Source: Eustoma russellianum
Taxonomy: Eukaryota; Streptophyta; Magnoliopsida; Gentianales; Gentianaceae
Length of the DNA stretch: 64,000 nucleotides
Reading direction: 5' to 3'
Assembly (NCBI GenBank): GCA_036186865.1
Contig: AP025067.1
Location: 12,254,279 to 12,318,278, forward strand
The notes under the pieces were generated by a model that saw only the letters and a list, made by a program, of their open reading frames with translations, did no database searches and was not told where the DNA came from. Each line of letters starts with the position of its first letter. Positions within the stretch are counted from its first letter, which is position 1. Of this stretch, positions 44,158-56,119 are shown one piece after another. Both the position numbers and the translations under genes were made by a program.

Positions 44158-46768
44158 TGTAGCGCCCCGGCCCGATACTGGAATCGGAACCAGTGCACCC
44201 CCCGTAGTCTACTACGAGGACTACGAAGCGTCAAAGCAGATCAAACGCACGTCATTCATGACGTAAGATAAATCAGCAGAAACGTCGTAAAATTTAAAAC
44301 TTCACTAACATCAATGTAACCAAAGGAAATACAGCGGAAATAAAAGGTGTTCGACTAACTGACTAACGATGACCATCATCCCAGTGAGCCCACTCGCTAC
44401 CGTCTTCTACAAATATCATTTCGTACTCTGGCTCATCTGAAAAGAAAATGAAGTATCTGTTCTTAGCGAAAACATCGCCAGCAAGTAACCCGTCTATACA
44501 CCTTACGGGACCACACACGACGAGCCACCAGTATATAAATCAATGCACAGAATAAGGTGCTCGGGTTGGCAAATAACATCTTTATAACATTTCATCAAAT
44601 TCAAATAAGCCACATAATTGACGAACAAAATGAAACTAACATATATAGAGCCAAACATACTACATAAACTGAACATGTGCTAGTAACATTTCCTGCGTGT
44701 CAAATCTTATGCTTCGTGTAACATGATGCATGTACTTCTTTAAAACCACACACAACACCCATGCATATGTCTTCTTTCGTAAATATGTTCCGTGTGTCAT
44801 TCCACAAAACATTTCATAATTCTTCTTATCATATTCTTCGCGTAGAAGAACTTTATACCCTGTGGATGATCAGTCCACAGCAAACAGAACTTTATACCCT
44901 TGTTGGAAGGTCCACGACCCCATAACATATAACTTTATACCCCGTGCTGAAAGGTCCACGACCCCATTACATATATCTTATATCCGTGCTGATTGGTCCA
45001 TGGCCTCATTCCATATATCTTATATCTGTGCTGATAGGTCCACGGCTCCATAAAATACTTTATACCATGTTGTTGATTCACAGGTCACGCTTTTATACCC
45101 TGCTTTTACAGACGTGACTTTTATACCCTGCGACCAACCCGCAGCCATAGTTTGCTTTTCGAAAATTTCAATCTTCTCTTGTAAACACATGTTCTTTTGC
45201 AAAGCAATTCTCATGTCGAAATGCAAAGTGTTCACGTCATGATGCAGGATGCCCATGCAACTTCATATCAAACATGTAAATATACACATACATCTTACAT
45301 ATCAAGTACAAGATCTTGTGCCTCAGACACTCCACGCTCGTACCTTTCTAAGTCCGTTCGTATCACCAACTCACTTGGGATCCAATCTTATCCTTAATCA
45401 CACTTAACATCTATTCCTCAAGTACACCTCAAATACCCTTGTATTTTATGATCAAAGGAAGAGGTTTAAGTTATCACACATACATGGGGCGCCTAATGGA
45501 TCAAAAAGACTTCCAGCACACTTAGAAAGCCTACTTGAGGTGCCTAAAGTGACATGAGGCGCCTATACTAGCCGTTCGAAGTGTTCTGGAATGTGCTGGT
45601 ATACATCGAACGCCTACATGAAGCGCCTTATGTGACATCAAACTCCTTTGGAGGTGTTCGAAGTATTCTGGAATGTGCTGTGACACATCGAACGCCTACA
45701 TGAGGCGCCTTATGTGACATGAAGCGCCTAATGTAGGTGTTCGAAGTGTTCTGGAATGTGCTATGACACATTAAACGCCTACTTTAGGCGCCTAATATGA
45801 CATGAAGCGCCTAAAGTAAGTGTTTGAAGAGTTCTAACGGTTCCAAAACTGCAATTTTCTGTAGTAACTTCCCTCCATCATCTTCCTCAATCACTTCTTT
45901 CATCTTAACACCTCAAATTCAACCTTACATTCTGATCTCCATCATGCACAACACACCAGAAACGCATTTTGATCCTTACCTCTAGCAGTTCGCATCAACC
46001 TTAAGCCTTCTATTATTCCTATCTCCGGATGTATCATCAATCTTCTATCCCATGTTCAACTTACATCACATCTCCTCTATCTCATCAAATCTTACTCAAC
46101 TCATCTCAAATCATCTAAAGCAACCTTTAGAAAAACATGACAATTACCACAACCAATATTTACAACAAAGATGACACTTTAAGGGCATGTTTATCAACAA
46201 TGAAGCACAACATGAATACTTCCACATTTAGGCCCAAAGAACATGACTTTAAATCAAGCAAACAACAAGTACATATAGTAGAGCATGTAACATAAACAGA
46301 TCAAGATTACTAATGTGTGATCCCACTTTCATCTTTATAAGAACATAGGGCTTGTTGTATCAAAATTTGCATAAAGCGTATAGAAAGATTACTTGCCTTT
46401 GTTTCTAGTTAGGCTTAAAATTGTACTGCAGAATTTCGTTAAGGATTGAACCTCGGTTGACCGCAAGTTCTTCTTCCTCTTCTTCTTCCTTTCTCTCTTT
46501 CTCTTTTCTCTCCCTTTTCTCATCCTCTTTCTTCCAGCCGTTCCCCCTGTTCTTTTGTGTTGATAACCACCGATTTGGTGCTTGACATTTAAGTGGGGAG
46601 GGGTAGTTTTGGTATTTTGGTCTAATTTTCTCAATTTCACCTTTTTGATTATTTTCTCTCCTACAATTCATTTATCTAAGCCTCAGTGACATATATAATT
46701 AATAAATTTATATTTTGAGCTGCTATAAATTATTTAACGTCGGGCATAGAAAAATACGGGGTATGACA
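44158..46768 (-). repeat. 5' LTR of Tekay-A (2611 bp)
   Basis: It is the same sequence as the 3' LTR, ending GGCGCTACA in sense at 44158 and beginning TGTCATACCCCGTAT at 46768. It contains both arrays and is free of the gap duplication. Small frames inside (for example 46389-46671) are low-complexity Lys/Glu/Arg-rich and not credible genes. Confidence 0.92.
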
Positions 46769-46773
46769 GTCAG
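46769..46773 (+). repeat. Tekay-A target-site duplication, right
   Basis: GTCAG, matching 36207-36211. TR-GAG2 internal sequence resumes here. Confidence 0.92.
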
Positions 46774-47830
46774 ACCCCACTACTGACATCCCAGAAAGGA
46801 ATTATGTGTTAAGATCGACGGAAGTACCCTTGAAACCCATCACACCATCCGGGTTACTCTCTACAGCAGAGGCTGTTCGTATCATCATAGAGGCTATTGA
46901 TATATTGAGACAGTTAGCAGAATTACCGCTGACTAAGACGACTCCTGATCCGTCTCTACCCTTCCCAGCCTCAACCTCAGACAGAGGAGTCTTGCTTATT
47001 ATTGCGGTCTGTTAATTAGGACATGAGCACCAAACTTCCATGGAGAACCTGACCCCGAAAAAGTAGAATAATGGTTGGATGAGACAGCTTCCGTCAGATT
47101 AACATATCAGAGGAAGCTAAAGTAAAGGTAATATGGCCATTCCTAACAGGGCGAGCTAGGCAATGGTGGAGAACTCATATCCGAACTCTACCTCCGCCAG
47201 TGTCATGGATAGCTTTTATAGAAGAATTCTGGATATTTTACTTACCCCCAGCTTTGCTGGAACAAAGAGTGGAAGAATTTAATAACTTAAAGCAACAGGT
47301 AGGTGTTTCAGTCTCTGATTACTTCCAACAATTTGTCAAATTAGGAAGATATCTTCCGGAGATCATGAGTGATGACACCCTCAAGATGATCAGATTTCGT
47401 CGCAGTCTGGACCACCAAATTTGTGATTAGATGATTGGGCTACAAGCGAACTCTTTTGAAGAATTATTAGGAAATTGCTATAAAGTGGAATGAGATATCT
47501 CTTGTTCAAGTCGTGAACGGAGTAATAGGAGAAACAGAGCAGGAAGATGGAATCCATAGTCTCCACAAACAGCTATACCGAGATGCCCACGATGCTGGAA
47601 GTGGTATACAAGAGAGTGTTGTCTAGGGACTGATGCCTGTTTCGGGTTTGGTGAGATAGGTCATCGGATAAGAGACTGTCTCAGGAGGAGGAGCATGCCA
47701 CTGAGACAAATAAGGTCACGAGAGGAACCTTCACAAAGGGATAACTATATTTTAGAAGGCCAAATCCGAAGATTCGAAAGGATCGATGCGACCACAGGCA
47801 TGCGGAAATACTTAACTTAGACATGATTAC
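46774..47830 (+). pseudogene. gag: gag of TR-GAG2, with stops and frameshifts
   Basis: This is homologous to the TR-GAG1 gag. It has GEPDPEKVE then a stop and WLDE (about 47050-47085), PFLTGRARQWWR (about 47135-47170) and an open segment 47200-47430 with SWIAFIEEF, VSDYFQQFVKLGRYLP and FRRSLDHQI. In the same frame, after several stops, two zinc-finger-like motifs follow: CPRCWKWYTREC (47584-47619) and CFGFGEIGHRIRDC (47638-47679), the latter with its second Cys changed to Phe. The two-finger layout matches Tekay-A gag and is missing from TR-GAG1. No pol follows. Confidence 0.85.
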
Positions 47831-48052
47831 AACTTTCGAAAGGTTAAGGGGAGTACTGATAAAATAATATTTCTATTGGAAGAATTAAGTGACAATAAGT
47901 TGTATTACGAGTTTAGCCACTAATTTCGTACTCTACAAGTGGAAGTTATTCAAAACAAATAAGCATGACTTTAGGGAGATAGTAAATACATTCAGTTAAG
48001 AAAGTTCTCATTACCTGTTATAAGGAGGAAGTCTATAGGAGAACGCAGATTA

Positions 48053-48081
48053 GAGGACGAAACTTTGTATAAATAGGAGAC
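48053..48081 (+). other. Pol-remnant box and eroded polypurine tract of TR-GAG2
   Basis: GAGGACGAAACTT (48053-48065), identical to TR-GAG1 and Tekay-B, is followed by GTATAAATAGGAGAC before the 3' LTR. The usual run of seven G is gone. Confidence 0.75.
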
Positions 48082-51000
48082 TGTTATGAACCGCACCTCC
48101 AAACGAAGGGAAAGGGGAGGCATGATGGAATTAGAATGCGATCGGTGTGCCACACTAGTTGTAAGGGTGTCGTAATAAACCATTATGAATTCCTAATGTC
48201 TTAGAAGAAACATAAGAATAATTAAATTATACATATAAAGAATTGCACACTCTTAGTAGAAACTTAATCAAAGGAATATCCCACCATCTTCCCAAAAATT
48301 CAGCTACACCGAGAAAAGAGAAAAGATCAAGGAAACAAAGTCCGAACACAATACTACCTAATAATTTTTAACTCTTATTTCACTTCTTACACAATATAAG
48401 ACATTCAACCAATAGGATTTCATGCATAAATTCTACCTTCTACCTCCATCCGGCCCTCCCTCTATTTCTCCAATGTTCTTACACTTTTGTTACCATTAAT
48501 TAATTTAATATTCAACATAATCATTTCTGTTTTCTACATAAGCTCAAAACTCCACCAATAAAAATGCATGCAAAACACCTTTTCTTCCCACCCTCCTATA
48601 TAATTTTGCCCGAAAAGGAAAAAGAGAAGATCAAAAAGGTGTTCATCATTTCCTTCACGCATATCTTCGGCTTTAGTAAGAACCAAGGAAAGATATATTC
48701 TTCCTTGCAATCCATGTTCTATCTTCAATTCTTACGCAACCTTTACATAAATATTTTATGTACCAATCGAATCTCATACAAAAGAGAGAATTTCCTATTT
48801 TCATGATCCTTAGGCAAAACATAAAGTTTCCACCATTAATACTAAAAATTTCGACTGTTAACTCAACAAAGAACGATATAATGGCCTCTATCACTTCCAC
48901 CTCTTGCACAAGCTAAATACCACCAATACAATTTCATGCACAACATTTTTCTCCAATCCAAGGACCTCCCTAGCAACTACTGCAACCGACCGCATTATCC
49001 ATTTTAAGAAATTTTCATTTCTCCTTTTCTTCCATAATCATGGCAAATCTTACAATGTGTAAGACAATGGCCACACACATTACATGCAAATTCCTTTTTA
49101 CCTCTCCAAGAATTTTTCCTCAATTGCCCCACCCCACCTGGTTTCTTCCCTTTCCCAAGAATTTTTATCTTCTTTTATACCCAATCATCATTACATCCCT
49201 TATACCATGTAAGAGATTGTTCCACTAGAATTTCATTCAAGCACTTTTGCTACATCACTAAAGTAGTAATTTATGAGGTGCTTATCATTTTCTTCCCATT
49301 ACCCATTTCGGCCAAATAAGGAGGAGTCCCCATAAGACACTAGCCTTTACCACTACACTTTCTTTCAAAACCTCTCACTCTCTATTACATTCTCTCATTA
49401 TCAAGACATTTGCTCCTTCCCTAAACTCTTCTTCAACCGGGAGTTCCAGCAAGAAGGAAAAAAGAATTTCTTCCCAACTCAAGACCAATCTAAGTCACTC
49501 CATATATAATCTATCAAAGTAAGTGCACCAATCTTCCTCTTATACATTTTTTCTCTTTCAATCTCTCCCAAAAACATTCTCATTTCTCTTCCAAACTGTA
49601 GGTTTCAACAATGAGGAAGAGGGGGTAATCTTGGTTGAATAAGTAGGAGTAGCCAAGCCATTCAAGGTAAGAATCAATTAGAGATGATTTTTGTATATTT
49701 GAACTCTCATTTTATTATCAAAATAACTAATTTTTCCTTCCTCTTGGCCCTCAAAGCTGTGACTACCATCCAAGAAGCTAAAGAAGAGATCTTTTCTCCT
49801 TTAGTGTAAGACTCAAGTTAGCAAGGCAAGTATTTCTTCCTAGTTCCTTCAAGAAAAATAAAATCTAAGTTTAGAATACTCACTAATAGTTATTGGGCCA
49901 TGTTTGCAAGAAAAATCAAGGTCTCTAAGTGGGATGACATGAAAGATCGTTTGCATGTAGAATTTGTTGATGCATGTGTGCTTATGTTGAATAAAATCAT
50001 CAAGTGAGCCTAGAATACTACTTGAATATAGCATGCAAGATGAAATTTGGTCAAATCTATATCCTTTTTGTTGTGTAAGTCCAAAAGAAAACATCTTTCC
50101 TATGATTTATACACTTAGTGCCAAAAGGTAGTCATATGAGTTTATTATGCTAATAAGTGTGTTTATGAACATCTCCCTTGTCATTTTGATATATGCATGT
50201 CAATTTTATTGCACATATGTAATAGGAAAGAATTTTCATGACAATAGAGAATGAGAGTCTCAAAACGATGCAATATTAATTTCCTCTAGATGCATGCATA
50301 CCAAGATGCTACCTTTGAACATCATCCATGTTATCATTGAAATTTTTCCCTGCTATAGGGGACGGCCATGACTCTTTGATAAGTCCATGATCCATCACCG
50401 TGATCATGATGTGTAATTTGATGATCATGGACGTACATGGGAAGATGCCATAGAAATCTCTATGTTTTTAGCCTCATAAGTTGTATGATAAATGTAACTT
50501 GACCGTCATCATAATATGTTACAAATTATGTACTTGCATGTATTTTAGGATGATTTTTATGTGATTATGAACATGCATGTTTAATATGTCTTGAGCATGT
50601 ATTATTTAGTATATTTGTTAGGCATTAGAATTATCATGAATATCAAGCTTGGCATTGACGATGGAAAAATTCTATTTTTGAACACCCACACTTTCGGTCA
50701 TATGTTTAAAAATAAGGAATTCGGATGCACAACTTATTATTGAAATAAGATTAAGGAAAATGTATGTATGATAGGACTTGAGCATACTATAATTTAGTAA
50801 GATGGACATACATTAGAATTTGTATGAACATCAAATTTAGTATTGGTAATAGGAAAGGTTCATTTCATTTACTCTCACTTTCGGCCAAGGTAAGAGAATA
50901 AGAAATCTGGATGTACCAATTATTAATGTAATATGTTTCGTAATATGAGATGTAATAAAAAAGAAAAAGGGCTCATTATGGAATTTAAAAAATTTGGACC

Positions 51001-52956
51001 ACACCAATTTCGGCCCAAATGGCATTTTGGGCGTAGCCTAACAAGTCCATGTGTAAATTAATTTTTATAAGACCATAATATAAGCACAAGGATTAAATAT
51101 CTAAATCAAATAAGCCCAATAAGTATTTACAAGAAAAGAAGGAATAAAAAAGGGAATGTGGCTAAAGGGCCTTCCGACCATAAGCCCAATAATTCGGCCA
51201 TTGCCTATCAAAGAGATAATATGTGACCTATCATGCAATTAAGAAATAAATATGTCTAAAGACTAGCCTAATTAATACCACGATATGATTTGAATATCTA
51301 ACGTCATGGATACGAAAACTTTCTAAGACAAGATATTCGGCTCTAAGGATATAATCCCAATCTTTATGCATATTACCACATTTGGCAATATCTTAATTGT
51401 TACACCTAAGATATAAGTATGCTATTTTCATGAATGTCTAATCCAAGGAAGCTAAGTGCATATGTATGATGTTATACAGCACAAGAACTCCACCAAATGA
51501 TTAAGTGTTATATACTTAAGTATCTATGAGTATCCAACCCAATCAATAATAACCATGAAGACACCTCCCAAGAAAAGTCTATGTCATGCACTATGTCCTC
51601 ATGGTTTGGTATCATGTTTTCCAAGCTGGTTTCCGCATGTCGTTTTCTAAGATTATGGTTTTAAAATGTTTTCAAGACTATAAGATTTCTTAAGAACTAT
51701 ATCGCGAGACGATTGATTCCATACGACTTATGAATGTATCCATAGGTAAGTGTAACACCTTGTCTGGGACAAGGGCTCTGTACCTATCTTTATACGCATG
51801 ATATGTAGGCTGAGTGTAACACCTTTGCCCGGGGTAAGGGATCTCTGCCTTTTCCGTTACGTCTATGGCGTTGAGTATGAAGGGCTGCCTGATTTCTGGT
51901 CCTGGGGGAGGATGTCAGGGCAAATACGTTATCGTAAAGTGTAACACCGTGTGCGGGACCCAGGGTCTCTGCGATAGCGTGTCACCGTTGTCCTATGTAT
52001 GTATGATGTAACACTGTGGTTGGACCACCGGGATTCATAGATGGTACGCGTGACTACTCGAGGAATCATTCGTTAAGTCGTGGGTACTTTCTCATGTTAT
52101 GAAAAATGCTATAGCCATCCATGTTATGTCATATCATGATTCAAGCAAGTATGAAACAAGTATTTTCTTTTCAAGAAAAGTTTTCTGCTACATATGTTAG
52201 AAAAGGATTCTTTTTCCTTGCATACGTCACGATCATGTCCCATTCACAGAGTAATATTAAGATAAGAATCTCAAATGTAAGACAGGAAACACTACGATAC
52301 AACAACGACAGTCCAAGATGAACGCTGGCAAGAATAAATACCCTAAGCTAAGACAAGTTGTCTAACAGAACTGTATGTTTCCATTATGATATTTTCTATC
52401 TGTGCTAAAGTTGGCATGTTATATGCATTACTATTTCCATGCTTTATTGAGTAGCACTTGCCCTATGTTTCAGTTTTTCCGTTACATTATGTGTTATATT
52501 TCGTTGTGCTTCATCATACTGTATCACCCTTTACCCTAGCCCTATGTATGGTCCACTTGACGGACCTAGGCGGAACGACTTGCTGAGCGATTCGTTATTG
52601 CTCACCCCTTAATGTTATCACGCAGATCCTCAGGACCCGGAACCAGAGTTTGTTGAAGACAAGCCCATAGACTAGATGTATGGAGCTAATTAGTAGCAGG
52701 CTAGGGCCTCTTTTGTGTTTTGGGTATTCAGCTCTGTATTTTGACATTTTGTATTATGGATGTACTATTGACACTTAGATGGATGTATTAGGATGTACTC
52801 TTGTGAATGTTTAATTCAGCTTATGTCATTTCGTTTCTGCTTATCGATACATGTTATTACGACTTGTATATGTATGATGATGACGCCTTGTACTTTTCGT
52901 AGTAGAGTACGGCGGGTGCACCGTACCGAGACCCTAGTCCTGGGCGGGGCGCTACA
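48082..52956 (+). repeat. 3' LTR of TR-GAG2 (4875 bp)
   Basis: It begins TGTTATGAACCGCACC and ends GGGGCGCTACA, followed by TCAAG. It is collinear with the 5' LTR except for a deletion of about 185 bp near 51158 (between GTGGCTA repeats) and small indels. It has no coding content of its own. Confidence 0.92.
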
Positions 52957-52961
52957 TCAAG
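52957..52961 (+). repeat. TR-GAG2 target-site duplication, right
   Basis: TCAAG, matching 30864-30868. Confidence 0.93.
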
Positions 52962-53159
52962 AAATCAGGAAACACCCAAAAAAAGTCAAATCCACGTTTT
53001 ATTTCAGTCGAAAAAGAATATCTGAAACCGATAACCTCGGGGATGCGAGTGCTTTTAGGCGAATCAATACACCCGCCGACCACGAAAGAGACAGCGCAAG
53101 GGCGCCAGCCTACCTACTGTTGATGTCCTCCTTTTTTTTAAGAAATAAGATGTAGCAAT
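52962..53159. other. Unassigned 200-bp segment between TR-GAG2 and the pararetrovirus
   Basis: The base composition differs from both neighbours, with a GC-richer stretch near 53030-53110. No frame or repeat is recognised. It should be the other flank of the TR-GAG2 insertion, so it may continue the LTR fragment of 28660-30868 or may be a host remnant. Confidence 0.4.
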
Positions 53160-53899
53160 GGATATACAAGTATTTTGGCATTTTTTGTCGAGAGTCTGCT
53201 TGTAGTCCTTTCTTACGAAAGGATTGTTAGTTTATCTATTGGTAAAATCCTTCCTTGATGTTGATAGTGGCCTAAAAATCTTTTTTTTTTGCAACAAGGA
53301 CATTTTTGCTTTTGATAATACAAGACCATTTTTCTTCACTATGTAGAAAAAGGTTTTTAAATTTTTAAAATGTTCTTCTAATGATCTAGAGAATATTAAT
53401 ACATCATATATATAGTCAATGCAAAAAATTCGAGTAATTCGTGAATATATTATTCATTATTCTTTGATATTCTGATGGGGCATTTTTTAACCGAACGGCA
53501 TTACTTTCCATTCATACTGTCTAAATGGAATTGTAAATGTTGTTTTATAGCGATCCTTTTCTGATATCCGTATTTGCCAAAATCCTGATTTCATATCAAA
53601 TTTTGAATATATAAATGCTGAATGTAATTTTGATAATAGGTCTTTTTTATTTGATATAGGATATCTTATCCATTTTAAGGTTTTATTTAAAGGTTTATAG
53701 TTGATTACTAGTCGTGGCGAACCTCTTTCTATTTCAGAGCTTTTATTTATATAAAAGATTGCACAACTCCATGGGGATCTGGACTTTTGTATTAGACCTT
53801 TATTTTCTACTTCTTGTATTTCTTTTTTGCAATGATGTTCTAATTCATCATTCATTTGAATGGGTATGGCTTTTGTTGGTGTATTTTCTTCCTTGAATT
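53160..53899 (-). pseudogene. Pararetrovirus reverse transcriptase, inactive
   Basis: The open part (53487-53855) carries RLVINYKPLNK, FDMKSGFWQI and YEWKVMPFG, a pattern close to plant pararetroviruses and distinct from gypsy and copia. The frame then breaks near the N-A-P-S motif, and stops follow. The catalytic box that should be YIDD reads YIYD (about 53405-53425), so an essential aspartate is lost. A short downstream part (SRSLEEHFKNLKTFF) is recognisable; RNase H is not. Confidence 0.85.
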
Positions 53900-54179
53900 C
53901 TGATGTATATGGTAGATGAACAATATGTTGTTTTCTTGACCATAATGCGTTTGGAAGTTCTGAACAAAGTTCTTTTTCAAGTAATTTTTGTAGATCCTGT
54001 ATTTTATTTTTTATAACTGGATTTTGTAAGGATTTTTGAATTTTATCTGTAGATACTTTATCTTTAAGATTTTGTAAATGAAAATTTTAATTTTGAATAA
54101 TTGCTTTAATTCGTTCATTATGTATTGAGCATGCCTTAATTAAATCTAGATTTTTCGTCTTAGGTTTTTCTAAAAATTA

Positions 54180-54520
54180 AAACCTAAGTCTTTTATTTTG
54201 TATTTTAAAAGTAATAAATCTATTGTCGACATTATATGGTGTTATTAGATTCATAAATGGAGTTCCTAATATAACACCGTGATGAATATCATCAACAACC
54301 AAAAATTGTATTTTTATAGAAGTATTTGAATTTATAACAAAAGCTTCAGTTTTATATATGACGTTAAGCTTAGAATTATTTGCTGCTGAAAGTCTAGTTG
54401 TAGGTTCTCTATATCAACTAGGAGCTAGGGATGTTTTAATGCAATTTAGATCAGCTCTTGTATCGAACAAAGCAATTGTATCTATATCATAAGCATTTGA
54501 ACATTTAATTTTGATTCGTA
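54180..54520 (-). pseudogene. Pararetrovirus aspartic protease, active site altered
   Basis: The retropepsin motif reads ALFDTRADLNCI (about 54440-54475), with Arg in place of the Gly of DTGA. Downstream (in sense) FLVVDDIHHGVILGTPF (about 54260-54310) provides the usual second hallmark, ILG. A stop lies between them (near 54415). The protease would have cut the polyprotein. Confidence 0.75.
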
Positions 54521-55079
54521 TTAAATATTTTCTAGAAGTTATTTCTCTTAGTGAAAATAAAAAGTCAGATGGTATATTTGTAAGATTTTCTATTATGTTT
54601 GTTTCTTCATTAAGAATATTTGGTTCTAGTTCTGTATCTGATTCTTTGGTTATCTTTTTTAGAAGGATTTTTATAACTTTAGAATCTTGTTTTTGTTTTT
54701 CTTTTAGTTCTTTTACTTCATTTTGTAATTCTGGGATAGATACATTTTTGTGTCTTTGTTTGCTTATGTTTATTTAATATTTTCGTAAGATCATAGTGAC
54801 TGGAAGCTATATTTGGTAATAATGTAGTTCTTGGTATATCTTTTTCTTTAGAAGTTTTATCTATAAATTTGTCAAGAAGTTCTTTTTGTATTCTAGGATC
54901 TTCTATGTACTTTAATATATCTAATATTGTTTCTTGTTCTTTTGTTAAGACAGATATAGTTTTACCAGTATTAGAAGATTCTAAGGAGGTGTTAATCTCA
55001 TCAACCTGGAGAGCTTGTTCGGATTCAAAAGACGATTGAGATGTTTCAGATTCAGATGAATCTATTAGAAGATTAGAAA

Positions 55080-55596
55080 TTTAATCAAGAATTGATTCAT
55101 CTAGATCTAGTTCTTGTAGTTCTGTATTAAATATGAAGTAATTTGCAGTATGTTATTTTTTATGACATTTGTAACATTCAATGTTTTTGAAATCTTTTGT
55201 ATTTGCAGCTTTCTTATAGTTCATTTTTCTATAGGGTTTTTTTGTGTAGTTTTTGTTTTTATTTTTATAATAAGGAGGTGTTTGAAATTTTCTAAAATTT
55301 TTGTTATATGTATTATTCTTATTGTATCTATTTTGATATGGTCGTTTTCATATTTTTTAGAACAATTTCCGTTACATTCTTTTTTTATAAGATTGATAAG
55401 GCTCATTATCAAATTGTTTACAAAAAGTACCTAATTCGGACTTGTTTGCCTTAATTCTTTTTTAAGACTACTTTGTAATTTTTTTCCAGATAATTTTCTT
55501 TCCAAAATGGTTGGTTTGAATCTTCTCTAAACAAAGCTCTACTTAGGAAAGTATTTTCATACCATTAGAAATTGCTTAATTTTCTACATTTTAAAT
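55080..55596 (-). pseudogene. Pararetrovirus nucleic-acid-binding region with decayed zinc knuckle
   Basis: A Lys/Asn/Tyr-rich basic stretch leads to CYKC (about 55160-55185). A His lies at the right spacing but there is a stop inside, and Phe replaces the last Cys. This is the CCHC finger that follows the coat-protein domain in the family. An acidic Ser/Glu/Asp segment follows (about 55020-55130). Confidence 0.65.
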
Positions 55597-55929
55597 TCAA
55601 GAGTATTCAGCATTTTTATCCTTAATATGTGAAGGATCACCAATAAAATGTAAAGATATACATAATATAAGGGTGGCTAATGAATCAGGTATCGTTTCTC
55701 TGTCATTTGTATATATTGGATTATCTTCCTGATCAGTTTTTATTACATCTAATATTTCTTGTCTCAGCAATGAAGTCAAATAATGATACCACCAACCTTT
55801 AAGTTGACCAGGGAATCTGGAAATAATATGTTTCGCTATTGCTCTATCATCTACTGTTAGTTGGGTTCTATATGCATTTGCTGTCATTGTCATTTGTTGT
55901 AAAATATTCAGAATTTGGTATTCCGACAT
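55597..55929 (-). pseudogene. Pararetrovirus coat-protein-like segment
   Basis: A 110-codon frame with IISRFPGQLKGWWYHYL and LHFIGDPSHIKD, a pattern I associate with the capsid region of plant pararetroviruses. It precedes the zinc knuckle, as expected. It was chosen by position and motif, with no structural confirmation. Confidence 0.7.
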
Positions 55930-56119
55930 TCCATCTATTGTTCATGTATAAATGGAGTTTGAATTAAATCTGTATTGTGAGATTGGTTTTATGTGTAAAT
56001 TGGGAGATGTTTGAATAGGAATTATTGATCTATTCCATTCTATTTTTGTAGAGAATTTTGTGTTGTTTGTAAATTTTGTTGTTTAAATTGCTCAAAAGCT
56101 TTACTAATATCGCTATCAT

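Larger units (their letters stand above)
36212..46768 (-). mobile_element. Tekay-A: complete but inactive Ty3/gypsy chromovirus nested in TR-GAG2
   Basis: LTRs at 36212-39255 (3') and 44158-46768 (5') enclose 4.9 kb with gag, protease, reverse transcriptase, RNase H, integrase and a chromodomain-like C-terminus, in Ty3/gypsy order. A perfect GTCAG duplication flanks it. Lineage assignment to Tekay/Del rests on the gag with two zinc knuckles and the chromodomain pattern and is an inference. Many stops and frameshifts make it dead. Two short GT-AG intron-like insertions lie in pol. The 3' LTR contains an assembly gap and a false duplication. Confidence 0.93.
30869..52956 (+). mobile_element. 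TR-GAG2: second GAG-only LTR retrotransposon, carrying Tekay-A
   Basis: LTRs at 30869-35880 and 48082-52956 both begin TGTTATGAACCGCACC and share their full length at high identity. A perfect TCAAG duplication flanks the element. Without Tekay-A and one duplicated pentamer, the interior is about 1.64 kb. It holds a tRNA-Met primer site, a decayed gag with two zinc knuckles and a pol-remnant box before the 3' LTR. No pol enzymes are present. It has the same design as TR-GAG1 but clearly a different family in LTR sequence. Confidence 0.88.

Noticed and set aside
52962..53159. Host gene exon suspected from the GC-richer patch
   Set aside because: No open frame, splice sites or codon pattern could be supported.
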